64,000 bases of DNA from Gigaspora margarita (GCA_009809945.1 WTPW01001137.1:1-64000); one strand, 5' to 3'; positions 33,976 to 44,843 are shown, numbered from the stretch's first letter. A program made the numbers and translations. Notes: generated by a model not told the origin, from the sequence alone.

Positions 33976-35310
33976 AAGTATACATAAGTATAGTATATAC
34001 GTAATTTATAAAAAATTTATATAATATTACTTAATTTTTATTATTTTTAACCATCTCTATTCATCATTATTTATAGAATTAAACAAAACTCGATATCATG
34101 AACCTTTCAGAATTTTAATTATTTTAATTTGTATTTCGCTATATTAAAATATTCGATATTTGCTTTATTAATATACAAAATTTGTTATCTTTAATTGTAA
34201 TACAGTACTATAATATAGAAAAAAGTAGACTATATAGATATTATTAAAGTCATTCTAGTTATCTTCTAAGTTTTTGCCTAAATAGTCTCGCCACTATAAA
34301 AATAATATCGCTAGATAAATTTTTCCTGTTATTAAATTTTTGAAAATAACAAGACTAACAAGGTAGCAAATCTCGTTACTCATATCCTATATCTCAAATA
34401 AAGTCTCTGGCGTTATTATAAATTTTGATAAGTGACATCAACTTTGAACTTGACGTCTATAAAATACAAAATATACTGTATTAGAAAAATAATAGCAAAA
34501 AAAAAAAAAAAAGGTCTATTCGATATTCACTTACATACTCATACCTAAAGATTATAAGCCAATTTTAATGAAGTAGTATTTCTGTGCTTTAACATGCAAA
34601 GACCATAACTGTAACTAGAAACTTTAAAAATACTATGTCTTAAAAATATTAAAAAAAAGGAAAGAGCTAAAGAGCTATAGAATTATTATATAATAAAGTA
34701 TAATTTCAACCTTAATTTTTTAAAAAATAATTCTAAAGTCTCAGGGATCCCCGCGGATTCTAAACCTACATACTCGAAAACGTGTATTTCGATAATTATC
34801 TTTGACTCTTATTTCGGTAAGATATCATGTATAAAAGATTATCAAGCACCAATCAAATTTGAGATATAGCTGTAGATCATTCTAGAATCGATCTCAATTT
34901 TTGGAAAAAAACCGACTGTAATTGAGAATAGATTATGATTGGAATAATTGGATAAATTAAAGACTAATTTGCATATCGATGCCCGCTATTATCACTATCG
35001 TTACACCTACAATTCTATAGTATTTGATAAGTTTTGTCATCTTTTACGATAATACTTTGCTCACATGAAGTTCAAAATTTTACTCCGAAAAATATGTCAT
35101 TATATCTCAGTTATTCGTTTTAAACAATGAAAACTTAATATAATAAGTTTATATAAAATACAATTATCCAATATCGTCGCTAATTAAAATTGGTGGAAAC
35201 GTTCAAACTCCAATGCATATATTAAAAGTAAGTTTTCAAATTATAATTTCTCAAAATTTCAGATAGACTTATTTGAATTTTTTTTTCTATTTGAAGGACC
35301 ATTTTTCTAT
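33976..35310. other. Anonymous AT-rich DNA
   Basis: Includes a run of about 16 A near 34499. The 34740-34990 part is less AT-rich and contains CCAATCAAATTTGAGATATAG and GATTATGATTGG, a weak inverted pair. No gene is supported. Confidence 0.35.
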
Positions 35311-35313
35311 TGT

Positions 35314-35655
35314 AAACAATATGAAAAATTCGTGTAAATATTGTTTTTTAATAGAAGTAAACAACCAATAAAAATAATTTTCCCTCATGCTCAGCAATAA
35401 TTTTATGTGTTTTATATTTAAAGATGATAAACAATATGAAAAATTCGTGTAAACATTGTTTTTTAATAGAAATAAACAACCAATAAAAATAATGTTCCTC
35501 ATGCTCAGCAATAATTTTATGTGTTTTATATTTAAAGATAGCAAACAATATGAAAAATTCGTGTAAACATTTGCTTTTTAATAGAAGAAACAACCAATAA
35601 AAATAATTTTCCCTCATGCTCAGCAATAATATTATGTTTCTTATATTTAAAGATA
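35314..35655 (+). repeat. ~114-bp tandem repeat, three units
   Basis: AACAATATGAAAAATTCGTG, AACAACCAATAAAAATAAT and CCTCATGCTCAGCAATAAT recur with very little change, starting near 35315, 35429 and 35544. The minus-strand frames here simply read the repeat. Confidence 0.92.
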
Positions 35656-36091
35656 AATACGTAGCTTCAAACTTTCAATTTTTTGGATTTTATTGAGAAT
35701 AAAATATTTAAAGAATGAACTATGTAATTTATATAGAGCTGATAAAAAAAAATAATATTTTTCAAATAAACGGAGTTCACGACGTTGTATAAATTCTGGA
35801 ATTTTTGGTATTCAAAGAATTGTAAAATGGCTACAAAAATAGCATTGCTGTTATTTCATGATATGTAACAAAAATGATATATGTACTGTAAAATGATAAT
35901 TCTCAGTGTTCAGTTGAACTAACTGTACATGGAATATTTCCCAACTTTTTAAATAAGCATTGAATTTATTAAAATTTTGGCTCGCATTGCTTGCATTATA
36001 CTAAAAATAAAAATGGAAAATCATGCGTATGATTTTTTGAATTTATGAACATTACTTATTCACAGTTTTTATTTATTTTTTGTTTTGCAAA
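35656..36091. other. AT-rich spacer
   Basis: Nothing recognised. Confidence 0.4.
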
Positions 36092-36107
36092 TTAATAATA
36101 AAAAATA

Positions 36108-36139
<32 letters not shown>
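36092..36139 (+). repeat. (AAT)n microsatellite
   Basis: An AAT run, interrupted near its start, with about 11 pure triplets at the end. Confidence 0.9.
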
Positions 36140-36145
<6 letters not shown>

Positions 36146-36555
36146 ATCATTTATAGCTTAAAATCTTACAAATTTATAATTAAAATTTATATAATATTTA
36201 AATATGATTAAATATGAGATTTACCTTTGCCTTATATTTTAATATTTATAATTTTCATAATAATTAGATAGTTAAATTATCAGTGTTATATTGCTTTGTC
36301 GGTGTATGATTTTATAAATTTATGCATATTGCACATCGCTTGTTGAGACAAAAAATTCAATTAAATTCTTCGCTATCAAATAACGAAGATTCTTAGGTAG
36401 GAAAATGATTAAACATAATAGTGGAAATTTTGAGGATTTAGATTGCATGCGCTATGCATTTGAACGTATTATTATTTTAGAATAATAAGTAATGCTAATA
36501 CGTTGTTTTTTTTTCAATTTAAAAAAAGTTTTTAAAAAGAATGAGTGTTTAATAT

Positions 36556-36850
36556 TTATGGGAAAGAAAGCCCAAAAAGCAATGCATTTGGAGAGTCAGT
36601 AGCCTGTATTGGGATTTCTGAGCCTTGTAATCCATTAAACGGATTCCAGCCTTCAATTAAATCATTATATTTTTGTACAGCAGTGGATGTATTGGGTAGA
36701 TTTACGATATTTGGGGTTCTTTGAACCCCATTAGCAGTTAGATGCCCTTGAGCTTGATTATTTTGTGATTGGACGTTGTTAACGCGATTCATAATCAGAT
36801 CTAATAATAAAGGAATCAAATTAGCATCATATAAATGGCAAATCTTTATT
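36556..36850 (-). CDS. Plausible C-terminal exon of an unknown protein
   Basis: A minus-strand open frame with a natural amino-acid composition, ending in TAA at 36556. It reads KICHLYDANLIPLLLDLI, then MNRVNNVQSQNNQAQ, then an Asn/Thr/Pro-rich linker and YNDLIEGWNPFNG...PNALLFGLSFP. The frame stays open to 36882 without a convincing start. GACTTTAG at 36851-36858 would serve as a splice acceptor, giving an exon of 295 nt. The second half (Q/N/T/P-rich) looks unstructured; the first looks like the end of a helical domain. Upstream exons to the right were not found, and the DNA there resembles the foldback family at 21.3 kb, so the gene may be broken. No family was recognised. Confidence 0.45.
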
Positions 36851-36889
36851 CTAAAGTCCTTATTTACGCAGGAGTAATTTGTTCACGCG

Positions 36890-37900
36890 CTTGACAATAC
36901 AACAAGTTATGCTTAAGTTTTTTTTTGAAAAATTTGAGCAAAGTTTTTCAACAAACACTTAACCAATTTCTATTAAATTTGTTTGCATAAATATAAATCC
37001 TAATAAAAAGATTTTTTTATAAATGATTGTTAAGGAACTTGCTCAAAATTTTAAAAAACCAGCATAACGTTTTTAATTTGATTGAAGTTTTCTTAATAAC
37101 TACCACTTAGTCAATTTCTATATAAATTTTTTTTTTGTATGAATTCTACATAACTTTTGAATTTAGACTCATCAAAATAAATAAATTAAAAAGGTAATTA
37201 TCAAGAAAATTTCGTTCAAAATAATTGCAAAACTGTGACATGAAAAAGTTTGAGCTCATTAGTATCCAAGCCCCATGTTGACTAATCAATGGATGTTTCA
37301 CAGATAGTCCAATCCATGGAAACTCTACTAATCACGAACATAGTGCAAATACATCGTTAGAGACTGTAACAGCAAAAACAATAAATTCAAATTATAATCC
37401 TCTTTAACCAATAAATATACACAAATAAATTTCTATTTATTAAATTTTTTAATGTGTTCTTTATATACCAAGATAAAAATCAGTTACCGGTAATAAAAAT
37501 CAAATAATTTACGAAAAAAGATAAAATAACTTTGTTATGAATTAAGAAAACATCAAGAGGGAATTGATAATATAATTTCATCTGTGCATATTAAGTTGTT
37601 TAAGAGAAATCATAATATATAAATAAATAGTTACGCACCGTAGTTTCATTAAATCATGAACGGACGTATCAGTAGATTATATTCAAAGTTCAGTTTCGTT
37701 AGGAATAAGTTGATTTTTAAAATATTGAGAATTAATTGTTTCTGATGATTAACAGATTGCTATCTCGACTTTGTTTGTAAGTCAATCCATGAATTTTTTT
37801 CCTCGGGCATAAATCTATAATTATTATTAGTTCTAAGAACTGGAATGACGAACTTTCGTTGAAATTTCCCTGACAATTACTCCAGAACTATAGAATAATT
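36890..37900. other. Spacer with a diverged relative of the 21.3-kb foldback unit
   Basis: Near 36930-37060, TTTGAGCAAAGTTTTTCAAC, ACTTAACCAATTTCTATTAAA and the mirrored TTGCTCAAAATTTTAAAA follow the same order as one palindromic unit of the 21251 element. The remainder to 37900 shows no gene. Confidence 0.4.
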
Positions 37901-37904
37901 ATAT

Positions 37905-38065
37905 TTATCCAATATCTTACTATGATCGGACTGCAAAATAACTTTGGTTATTTGGCAATGTGAGTCTATTTTTGCCAAATAACAAAGTTATTTGGCAAAA
38001 ATAGGCTCACACTGCCAAATAACCAAGTTATTTTGCAGTCCGATCATAGTAAAGATATCGGATAA
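37905..38065. repeat. Near-perfect palindrome, ~75-bp arms
   Basis: TTACTATGATCGGACTGCAA and AATAACTTTGGTTATTTGGC are mirrored with hardly a mismatch around a central GCCAAATAACAAAGTTATTTGGC. It would form a very stable cruciform or hairpin. The high identity suggests recent origin. The plus-strand frame 37992-38282 lies across it and is not a gene. Confidence 0.9.
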
Positions 38066-38147
38066 CACCGTTATTGGATGTTACACACCAATAACTTATT
38101 TATCTGACTTACAGCCAGATAATGGAGTTATTTTTCAAATAACTCCC

Positions 38148-38174
38148 GTTATTGGATGCTTCGCATCCAATAAC
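38148..38174. repeat. Perfect 12-bp hairpin next to the palindrome
   Basis: GTTATTGGATGC, a TTC loop, then GCATCCAATAAC. Related TTATTGGATG and CCAATAAC motifs precede it (38070-38100), so this block seems built from repeated GTTATTGG units. Confidence 0.85.
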
Positions 38175-38194
38175 TATATATTCTTCGAGCATTA

Positions 38195-38251
38195 CAGTCA
38201 GACCTCTAAATGCACACCCCTTGGGGACAATAATATAGAGAGGTCTGACTG
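38195..38251. mobile_element. 57-bp miniature CAGTCAGACCTC element
   Basis: It starts CAGTCAGACCTCTA, ends with the mirrored TAGAGAGGTCTGACTG, and is flanked by TA on both sides (38193-38194 and 38252-38253). The ends match the 693-bp element at 8117. It is among the shortest possible versions, consisting of little more than the two ends. Confidence 0.85.
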
Positions 38252-38289
38252 TATAATATTGTGCAAATATCTTTTCAGTTAAGAATGTG

Positions 38290-39160
38290 TTTAAATTTAA
38301 TATTACCTTTTATATTATTATTATGTTTGGATGAAAAAAATTTATTAAATTAATTCTTCTCTGATGTCTATTTATACGAATTATAGACGAGTAAATTTCG
38401 GATATAACCATTTCACATTCCCAAAAATTTAAAATTTGACTCTAATATTAATGCCGATTATGGTGAGATAATCAATGTTTTGCCATGTGCGATATACTAT
38501 GTAAATCAAAATTATGTGTAGTCACTAATATGTTTAAATTAATCTGGATTTTTTTTTTTTTAGGTAATCATTTATATAATATGATTTATATAGGGAATTA
38601 TATTCTTCTTTTTAGTCAAAGTTTTTTAATATCAATTAGTTCATTTTTACTATGCTTACAAAGTTACGAAGTTTGTTTTTAAAAATCTATTTTGTCTAGA
38701 TCTTTTTTACGTGCAATCGTTATTTTATTTACTAAAATAAATAATTAAGTAATCAATAATTTTTTTTTAATATAAAATTTATTTGTTTTCATAACTTTGT
38801 TCTTTGAAATTTAACCTTGATTTGTACAACATTTTGAGTTCATAATAACTACTTTTAAGGGCTGTACTTTAACTAAATATTTCATAATCTTCGATATTTT
38901 GTGCGTTAAAATGATATCGCTTGTCTTTATAATAAATACTTATATGATACCATATATAGTTTTAATTTATGTAGAATTTTGCACACCTCAGTGGGAAATA
39001 AGCTCGCCTGTGGAAAAAAGGTGGGCTAGACGCGCGTTATCAGTCTAGATTAGATGTTCAAAAAATTTTTCCGGTTTGGTATTGATTTATTAATATATAA
39101 TTTGACAGCTAAAATTTAAATTAGGGGACTAAATATTAGGATTTAGTGGCCGAACTTTAT
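38290..39160. other. No supported gene
   Basis: Short AT-driven frames only (for example 38485-38682). A local hairpin CTAGAC...GTCTAG lies near 39028-39052. Confidence 0.4.
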
Positions 39161-39167
39161 GACCAAT

Positions 39168-39460
39168 TCCTGGTATATTGTAATTATTTGTCAAATATTT
39201 ATCTTAATAAATTAAATGTGACAAGATTTAATTAATACAACGTAAATTTTTCTAAAATACTTTTAATGATAATCAAAAACAAACATAATCGGTCAACGAT
39301 GTTTTATATTCTAAAATTGGCATTAATAAAGAATAAAAATTCGGATATATTCATTTCACCACATTCTTGGTACACTGTAATTATTTGCTAAAGATCTAAC
39401 TTCAAACCAAAATATGGCAAGCTTTAACCAAAACCATATGTTTGATATTCTAAAATAGTC
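39168..39460 (+). repeat. Diverged ~205-bp tandem duplication
   Basis: CCTGGTATATTGTAATTATTTG near 39168 and TTGGTACACTGTAATTATTTG near 39373 start two similar units. Both units later contain ATGTTT(T)ATATTCTAAAAT. Confidence 0.6.
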
Positions 39461-39469
39461 ATATAAGAT

Positions 39470-40770
39470 AAAAAAAAAATCTTTTATTAAATTAGTAAAT
39501 ACGCCGATTTTGTCACGAAGGTTCTCGATTGTAATCGACCACGGTTGTTATTACATAATTTTTACGTAATGTTTATTCCAAAAATCGAAAATTTGAATAG
39601 GGACCCATCCCATAGCAGTGACTAAAATACACGGGTTTACTATACACGGTTTTACTAATTTCTCTCCAAGGTACCATTGGTCGAATGCAATTCTTATTTT
39701 TCATTGGTAAATCGGGTGGCCAATAATGTAGTCATTAGCAATTGCTGCGTAATTGAAATGTTTTGTAATAATTACGTTTTATTAAATTTTTTTTTTAACT
39801 ATTACTTTCACTTTTTAATATTAACGTTTGGTAATTCTCTTGAATTTACTATCTCCTTACGATAAACCATTTTGAGAGCTCTCTTTTTAACAATTCTTCG
39901 AATTCTTAATAAATATTGCACCATAATACTGTAAATTACGGTGAATCACAAACATTCAGTGTTACTATTGTGAAGTACGTACTATATTGCTTTTCAACAG
40001 CTTGCCAATTTTAACGAGAATTTAAATTTAATAAGTATAAAACATTATCTAAGCGTATATTTTACTTTTCAAATATTTGAATATTATCACTAAATCAAAC
40101 CGAAGATACATCTTAGCTTTTTTAATTGACCTGGTTGTATTAGTCATATGTGTTTCAAATACTTTATTAAATAACCCTTTAGTATCACTTTCGAATTTAG
40201 GTACTGAGAGGAAGGCTAAGAATTTTTGAAGAATACAAATGAGAGAATATCCATTTAATCTAAATTTTTTATAAAAATTTTATTGTTGAAGGTCAGATTC
40301 CTAAGATTAAAGTGCACTTGCTTGCATATGATGCCCATAAGAAGATAAAATAGTCATGTTCTACTAATGATTATTCTTACCTTCCATCAACGAAACGACA
40401 TATCGGATTCTTCTTTTTTGGTCAGTTATTTTTAATTGAAAAGTGAAGTGCGTGAACTTTCATATTTATGATATATATTTATTATTTATTATAGAGTTTT
40501 TGATTTAAAAATAAATTATCATACAAATTTTTTATAATTAAAGCCTTCTAAAAATGTATGGTTAAGTGAGATCTCTATATAACTCACTTTCTCTAACTTT
40601 TGTTAAAAGTGATTGAAACGATATTAATGTATTATATGGATTATCTTTGTAAATTTTTAGATCAAAATACGTAGCTGACAAAGTTATTGTTTCTTTTCAA
40701 CTTTTGCGCGATATATAATATAAAAACTGGACTCGCGACAATGCTCAATTCGTGCAGTCATTTATGCTAG
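39470..40770. other. Anonymous AT-rich DNA
   Basis: No supported gene, repeat or RNA. The 62-codon frame at 39677-39865 has no recognisable feature. Confidence 0.4.
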
Positions 40771-40772
40771 CC

Positions 40773-41083
40773 AAGACATATGGGTGAAAATATCCAGTTG
40801 AAAACATTGCAATTATTAAAAATTAATAAACGTCATAAAAATTTATAAGTAATCAGGTACATAATCAGGCATATATGTACAAAAATTTATAAGTATCCAG
40901 GTTATATACATGCAAAATTCATAAGCGCTTAATAAGCAATCATAAACAGGCTTATAATTCTGATTAAATAATTACCTTTATTCTCAATAATCATCCAATA
41001 TTATAAATGATTGACTCAAATTTTATTTAACCCTATGATTCATTAAATCATCGCTGAAATTGGAGATTTTCGCCCATGTAGAT
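40773..41083 (-). mobile_element. ATGGGCGAAA-ended element, copy 2
   Basis: The ends CATATGGGTGAAAATATCCA and GGAGATTTTCGCCCATG are a terminal inverted pair. The interior repeats ATAAATTTTTGTACATATA-type units of about 30 bp. It is homologous, inverted, to 23955-24240. Confidence 0.6.
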
Positions 41084-42050
41084 CATGTAGATGCATTAAT
41101 ACATTAGCATGATCTTCACTATGAGAAGGTAATTCAAAGGAACACACATTATTTGCTAATCAACAAATAAACGATTATTTTTAAAAATCGGTGATTACCG
41201 ATCGTGTCCGAAATTTAGAACTTTTTATTTTGATAAATTGTCAAGTATTAGGAAGTTACAATTAATTATGGGCCACTGCGCAGCCTGCGCAAATAATCTT
41301 CTCTTGGAGAGGGAGAGGTTTATAATAGGATCCTTTCGCTTTATATGATCATGAGAATTTTTTTATGGCTTGACGTTTTTACAACAAAATTGTCGTTATA
41401 AATACAAAGTATCAACGAAAAACGTCTAGTGGTTTCTTATGATACTTATGATCAAACAAATATCATATTTTCATGTGAGATTTTCTTTTGGAATTAATGT
41501 CATTTATGTACTGTTACGCAACACATAGTTCCAATATTATTGTTATTCATCGCATGACTCTTATAAATTCTGCAATTACAAATATGTTTATGTGATTACG
41601 AACTTTTGTAATATTCAATAATTACAAATTTACCAAAATATTCATTTGCTAGAATTTATAGCAAATTCAGCATACAACGGAGGAACTTACGTAATACAGT
41701 ACCGTATTGTTGCAAATGACACACATCTGCACGTTAATTTGAGTAAAACCATCACAAAGTATGTTTTATATTAATCTTTATAAAATGTCTATGTAAATTT
41801 ATATAGGAATTTATATAGGTGTTTATTTATACTTATAAGGTTATATTTATATAAAATCTATATATAAATTGTGTTTCAAAAAAAACAAACGGAAAAATTG
41901 CATGTGATTTAAAATATACCCCAATGTAGATTTTACATACTTATTTATATAAATCTATATATATCTGATTTACACTGTTTCAAAAAAAGAAGAAAAAACG
42001 GAAAATTTAGCACGCAAACCCGATTTGGATTGGATTTTTAATCACAAATC
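41084..42050. other. AT-rich spacer
   Basis: No gene recognised. A short GC-rich CACTGCGCAGCCTGCGC block lies near 41274. Confidence 0.4.
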
Positions 42051-42075
42051 CCTAGTGATGTGCAGCGTACAGTAC
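42051..42075 (+). mobile_element. Isolated hAT-type end (TAGTGATGTGCAGCGTACAG)
   Basis: Matches the ends and the CGTACAGTAC motif of the element at 42991-44355. No opposite end belongs to it, so it is taken as a fragment. Confidence 0.45.
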
Positions 42076-42520
42076 AATGAAATTCCGGTCGGATTGCATC
42101 ATAACCATGGTCGGCTGGATCAGAATTGATCAAGTTTGCTCAAGATCCTTAAAAATTTTACCAATGAATTCTTTAAGTAAAAAATGCCAAGCTGATAAAA
42201 TCTGCAACAACTGAATTTTACAGGAGGGTCTCCAAAATTCCGGGTTGGATCCGTCGGATCTAGGTCGGCGTTTAGCCCAAGTTGTTAGTAAGTTCTATAG
42301 CAAAATTATCAGCTGGGCATTTTTTACTTAATGAATGGATATGTTTTATTAGTAAAATTTTTTATGATCTTGAGGCAAAATTGATCAGTTCCGATCCAGC
42401 CGACCATGATTTCGATGCATTCCGAAGTATTCCGACCCGGAATTTTGGGGACGCCCCTGTATGAGTTGCAACAACTATGGTTCTAGATCCGATACATCCG
42501 GCCCGAAAATTTGGTGTACG
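42076..42520. mobile_element. CAGG-ended MITE interrupted by a second copy of itself
   Basis: The outer left part (GGCTGGATCAGAATTGATCA, then AGTAAAAAATGCCAAGCTG, to 42220) and the outer right part (GATCCGATACATCCGGCCCG, after 42460) belong to one copy in the inverted orientation. Between them sits a complete copy at 42221-42459. The outer copy is therefore older. Confidence 0.6.
42221..42459 (+). mobile_element. CAGG-ended MITE, 239 bp, TA duplication
   Basis: The ends CAGGAGGGTCTCCAAAATTC and CAGGGGCGTCCCCAAAATTC (reverse complement) are flanked by TA (42219-42220 and 42460-42461). The copy at 63317 has exactly the same length. No coding capacity; the 60-codon frame at 42282 is a by-product. 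Confidence 0.8.
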
Positions 42521-42568
42521 TCGATCACTTTTTCCAGCCAATCAGATGCCAGAAAAAGAACTATACGT

Positions 42569-42983
42569 TGTTAACCCGCGAAGTACCTCTCGGAAATCGA
42601 GGCTAACGGCGCAACTAATAACAGGGAGTTACGTGAGCACAGGGGCACGGGACTGTGCTGTGGTATGTTATAGTTGTTAGTATTTAAACAAGCGAGAGGG
42701 TTTATGTTTATAGTGTCCTTTATTTAATATAATTATAAGATCATGGCCAACATGCCTACAAAGTGGAGCGAATATCGCCCGTTTATATAATAAAATATTA
42801 TATACTAATAATATGGCACTTATGCCATGAGTGTTCTATCTATTGTTTATAATCTATCTATCATTGATGATATTACCATATCAACCCTTCATGCTATTTC
42901 TCTCCGATGTACCTTATATGGTAGGAGCACCTGATATGATATAACATCATTTTGGGCGCAGGGGTATATCGGCAGGGGTAACA
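42569..42983. mobile_element. Solo-LTR-like sequence (TGTTAACCC...GGGGTAACA), 4-bp duplication ACGT
   Basis: It begins TGTTAACCC and ends GGGGTAACA, with ACGT on both sides (42565-42568 and 42984-42987). The end style and 4-bp duplication match the insert at 13452-14149, suggesting the same retrotransposon type. It includes TATTTAAAC and several AATAAA-like sites. The transcriptional orientation could not be settled. No internal region is attached. The small open frame at 42477-42680 lies at its edge. Confidence 0.65.
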
Positions 42984-43029
42984 ACGTACCTAGTGATGTG
43001 CCATTTATATGTTACCCAAATTTTTTTAG

Positions 43030-43075
43030 CGTACAGTACGTACAGTACGTACAGTACGTACAGTACGTATAGTAC
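43030..43075 (+). repeat. CGTACAGTAC decamer array, left
   Basis: About five GTACAGTAC steps in direct order inside the left end of the hAT-type element. An equivalent array lies at 44284-44340. Confidence 0.9.
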
Positions 43076-43534
43076 TTATATATAAAAAAAATTTTTTTTT
43101 TTAAGCGATCCGCGATTCTGCAATATATAAAAAATTAAGATTATATAATAAAGGTATTTAGGTCCAAAAATGAAAATAATTACGGATGAGGGCCAAAATA
43201 AAAATTCTTACATATAGCGGCCCAATATTACAATTAAGGGCCTGTTCGATCTCCGAGCTATACTAAGCGACTAAGCTACAAGACTTCATAGCGTCGCCCA
43301 GAAAAAATGGTAGCCTGATTATAATAATTATACAATACCACTAAAATAGCTTTAAGATGCAATTAATTTTTTTACAAGAAAAAGCTAAAGGTATTATTCA
43401 CGAATTTCGCTAACAAATTTATGACTTTACGAATTTTAATGTATTGATTAAAAAGATCTTTATACATAAATAAATAATACGAATAAAAAGATTTAATATG
43501 CGATTATTTTTAACATTAAAATCCTTTGTATTTA

Positions 43535-43811
43535 GGCCGGACCAAGTTGATTATGTGTTACATTACCCCCTCTCCCCTCCAGAAGAGGGGGGAGGAGGGG
43601 TGGTTCCATAGTAAAATTTTAAAAAATTTTTTTTCAAAAAAAAAATTTTTCCGAATTGTTCCATGACTGTATAAAAATTTTCCGAAATATCCTGTAGCCC
43701 TATGTATATTTATCTAAATTTTTTTTACTATGAGGGAGAGGAGGAGCTCGGAGGGGGGGGGGGGGGGGGGGGGGGGGGTAATGTAAAACACATAATCAAC
43801 TTGGTCTGGCC
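43535..43811. mobile_element. GGCC(A/G)GACCAA-ended MITE (PIF/Harbinger-like), copy 1
   Basis: The ends GGCCGGACCAAGTTGATTAT and its partner ATAATCAACTTGGTCTGGCC are mirrored. Left flank TTA, right flank TAA. Internal blocks (GGGGTGGTTCCATAGTAAAA, GTATAAAAATTTTCCGAAAT) match the copy at 47397. A three-base TWA target suits PIF/Harbinger; this is inference. Confidence 0.75.
43753..43778 (+). repeat. G26 homopolymer
   Basis: Twenty-six consecutive G within otherwise AT-rich DNA. It is a potential quadruplex former and likely length-variable or a sequencing trouble spot. Confidence 0.9.
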
Positions 43812-43939
43812 TAATTAGCTAAATTAACATTAATAAACAAGAAGCAAAGTATAAAATATTCATTAAACTTAAATAACTTATTTAAACGATTGATTGATCA
43901 AAATTATATTTTTGTGAATTCAACACGGAAAAAATTCTC

Positions 43940-44190
43940 GAAATATAAGTGAAAGTCAAAAAACGAAAGTCAAAGAGAAGATCAAAGTAAAATAAAAATT
44001 AGAGTGAAGTCATAGTGAAAGCCAAAATAAAAGTTGAAGATCAAATCAAAGCAAGGAGAGTCAAAGCGAAAATCAAAGTCAAAACGAAAATTAAAGCGAA
44101 GTCAAAGTGAGAGTCAAAGTGAAAGTCAATGTGAAAGTCAAAGCGAGAGTCAAAGTGAAAATCAAAGCGTAAGTCAAAGTCGAAAGCTTC
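43940..44190 (+). repeat. ~12-bp minisatellite (GTCAAAGTGAAA)
   Basis: About twenty units, varying between GTCAAAGCGAGA and ATCAAAGTGAAA. The SQSESQSE-type frame at 44034-44219 is a reading of this array. Confidence 0.9.
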
Positions 44191-44283
44191 TTCGGGAATT
44201 ATCTGTGTTGATCAATTAACGAATTTGATTGGTCAATTGGCACATCAGGCAGGCACTCTTAATAAATGATCGGCAAAAATTTT

Positions 44284-44340
44284 AGCGTACAGTACGTACA
44301 GTACGTACAGTACGTACAGTACTGTACGTATAGTACTGTA
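44284..44340 (+). repeat. CGTACAGTAC decamer array, right
   Basis: GTACAGTAC repeated with a TACTGTAC switch near the end. It has the same orientation as the left array rather than inverted. Confidence 0.9.
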
Positions 44341-44490
44341 CGTGGCACATCACTAAACGTACCGTATGAAGACACAAGAATAACCTTATTTCTATTATAT
44401 GAAAAGTTACAAGTTAAAGAAATAAACTATCGATATAGGTGAGAATTAGAATCTACTACTATTTAAAAGGGAAGTTGAAGTCTGAGTTAA

Positions 44491-44843
44491 GGTCACGCAA
44501 AGTTGATTTTTCGTTTGTATTACATGGGATCTGAAAACTTGGATCGGTCGGTCGAACTTTATTTTTATTATTTTTTTAAAATTTACTGTAAATTAATAGA
44601 ATAACGTTCACATCTAAGGTTATGCAAGCTTAGTTTTTCATTTTGTACAACAAGTAACCAAAAAATTGGGTCGGCAGTCATATTTTTTCCACCAGTCCGC
44701 TCGGACAATTATGGAAATTAAGGTCTCAATCGGGTGATACCGGATGAGGATAGCGTAAAAAATAAATGGCAAAAAAAAATTTTTGAAAAATTGAAAAATG
44801 GGTCGGCGGGTAATGCAAAACGAATAATCAACTTTGCGTGGCC
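44491..44843. mobile_element. GGCCACGCAAAGTT-ended composite MITE, copy 1
   Basis: The left end GGTCACGCAAAGTTGAT and right end ATCAACTTTGCGTGGCC are mirrored, with an internal third end-like block (AGGTTATGCAAGCTTAG) near 44613. The whole corresponds in inverted orientation to 47958-48349. The minus-strand frame 44718-45014 extends out of the element and is not a gene. Confidence 0.7.

Larger units (their letters stand above)
42991..44355. mobile_element. hAT-type non-autonomous element, 1365 bp, perfect 8-bp duplication AACGTACC
   Basis: The ends TAGTGATGTGCCA and TGGCACATCACTA are bordered by AACGTACC (42983-42990 and 44356-44363). Both flanks of the interior carry decamer arrays of CGTACAGTAC (43030-43075 and 44284-44340), in the position of transposase-binding repeats. 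The interior holds a PIF/Harbinger-like MITE, a G run and a GTCAAAGTGAAA minisatellite. No transposase was recognised. It is inserted exactly at the right border of the solo LTR. Confidence 0.9.

Noticed and set aside
35287..35626. Two overlapping minus-strand frames of 85-92 codons
   Set aside because: Both are readings of a three-unit 114-bp tandem repeat.
44034..44219. SQSE-rich repeat protein
   Set aside because: Reading of a 12-bp minisatellite inside a non-autonomous transposon. No start context or neighbours to support it.
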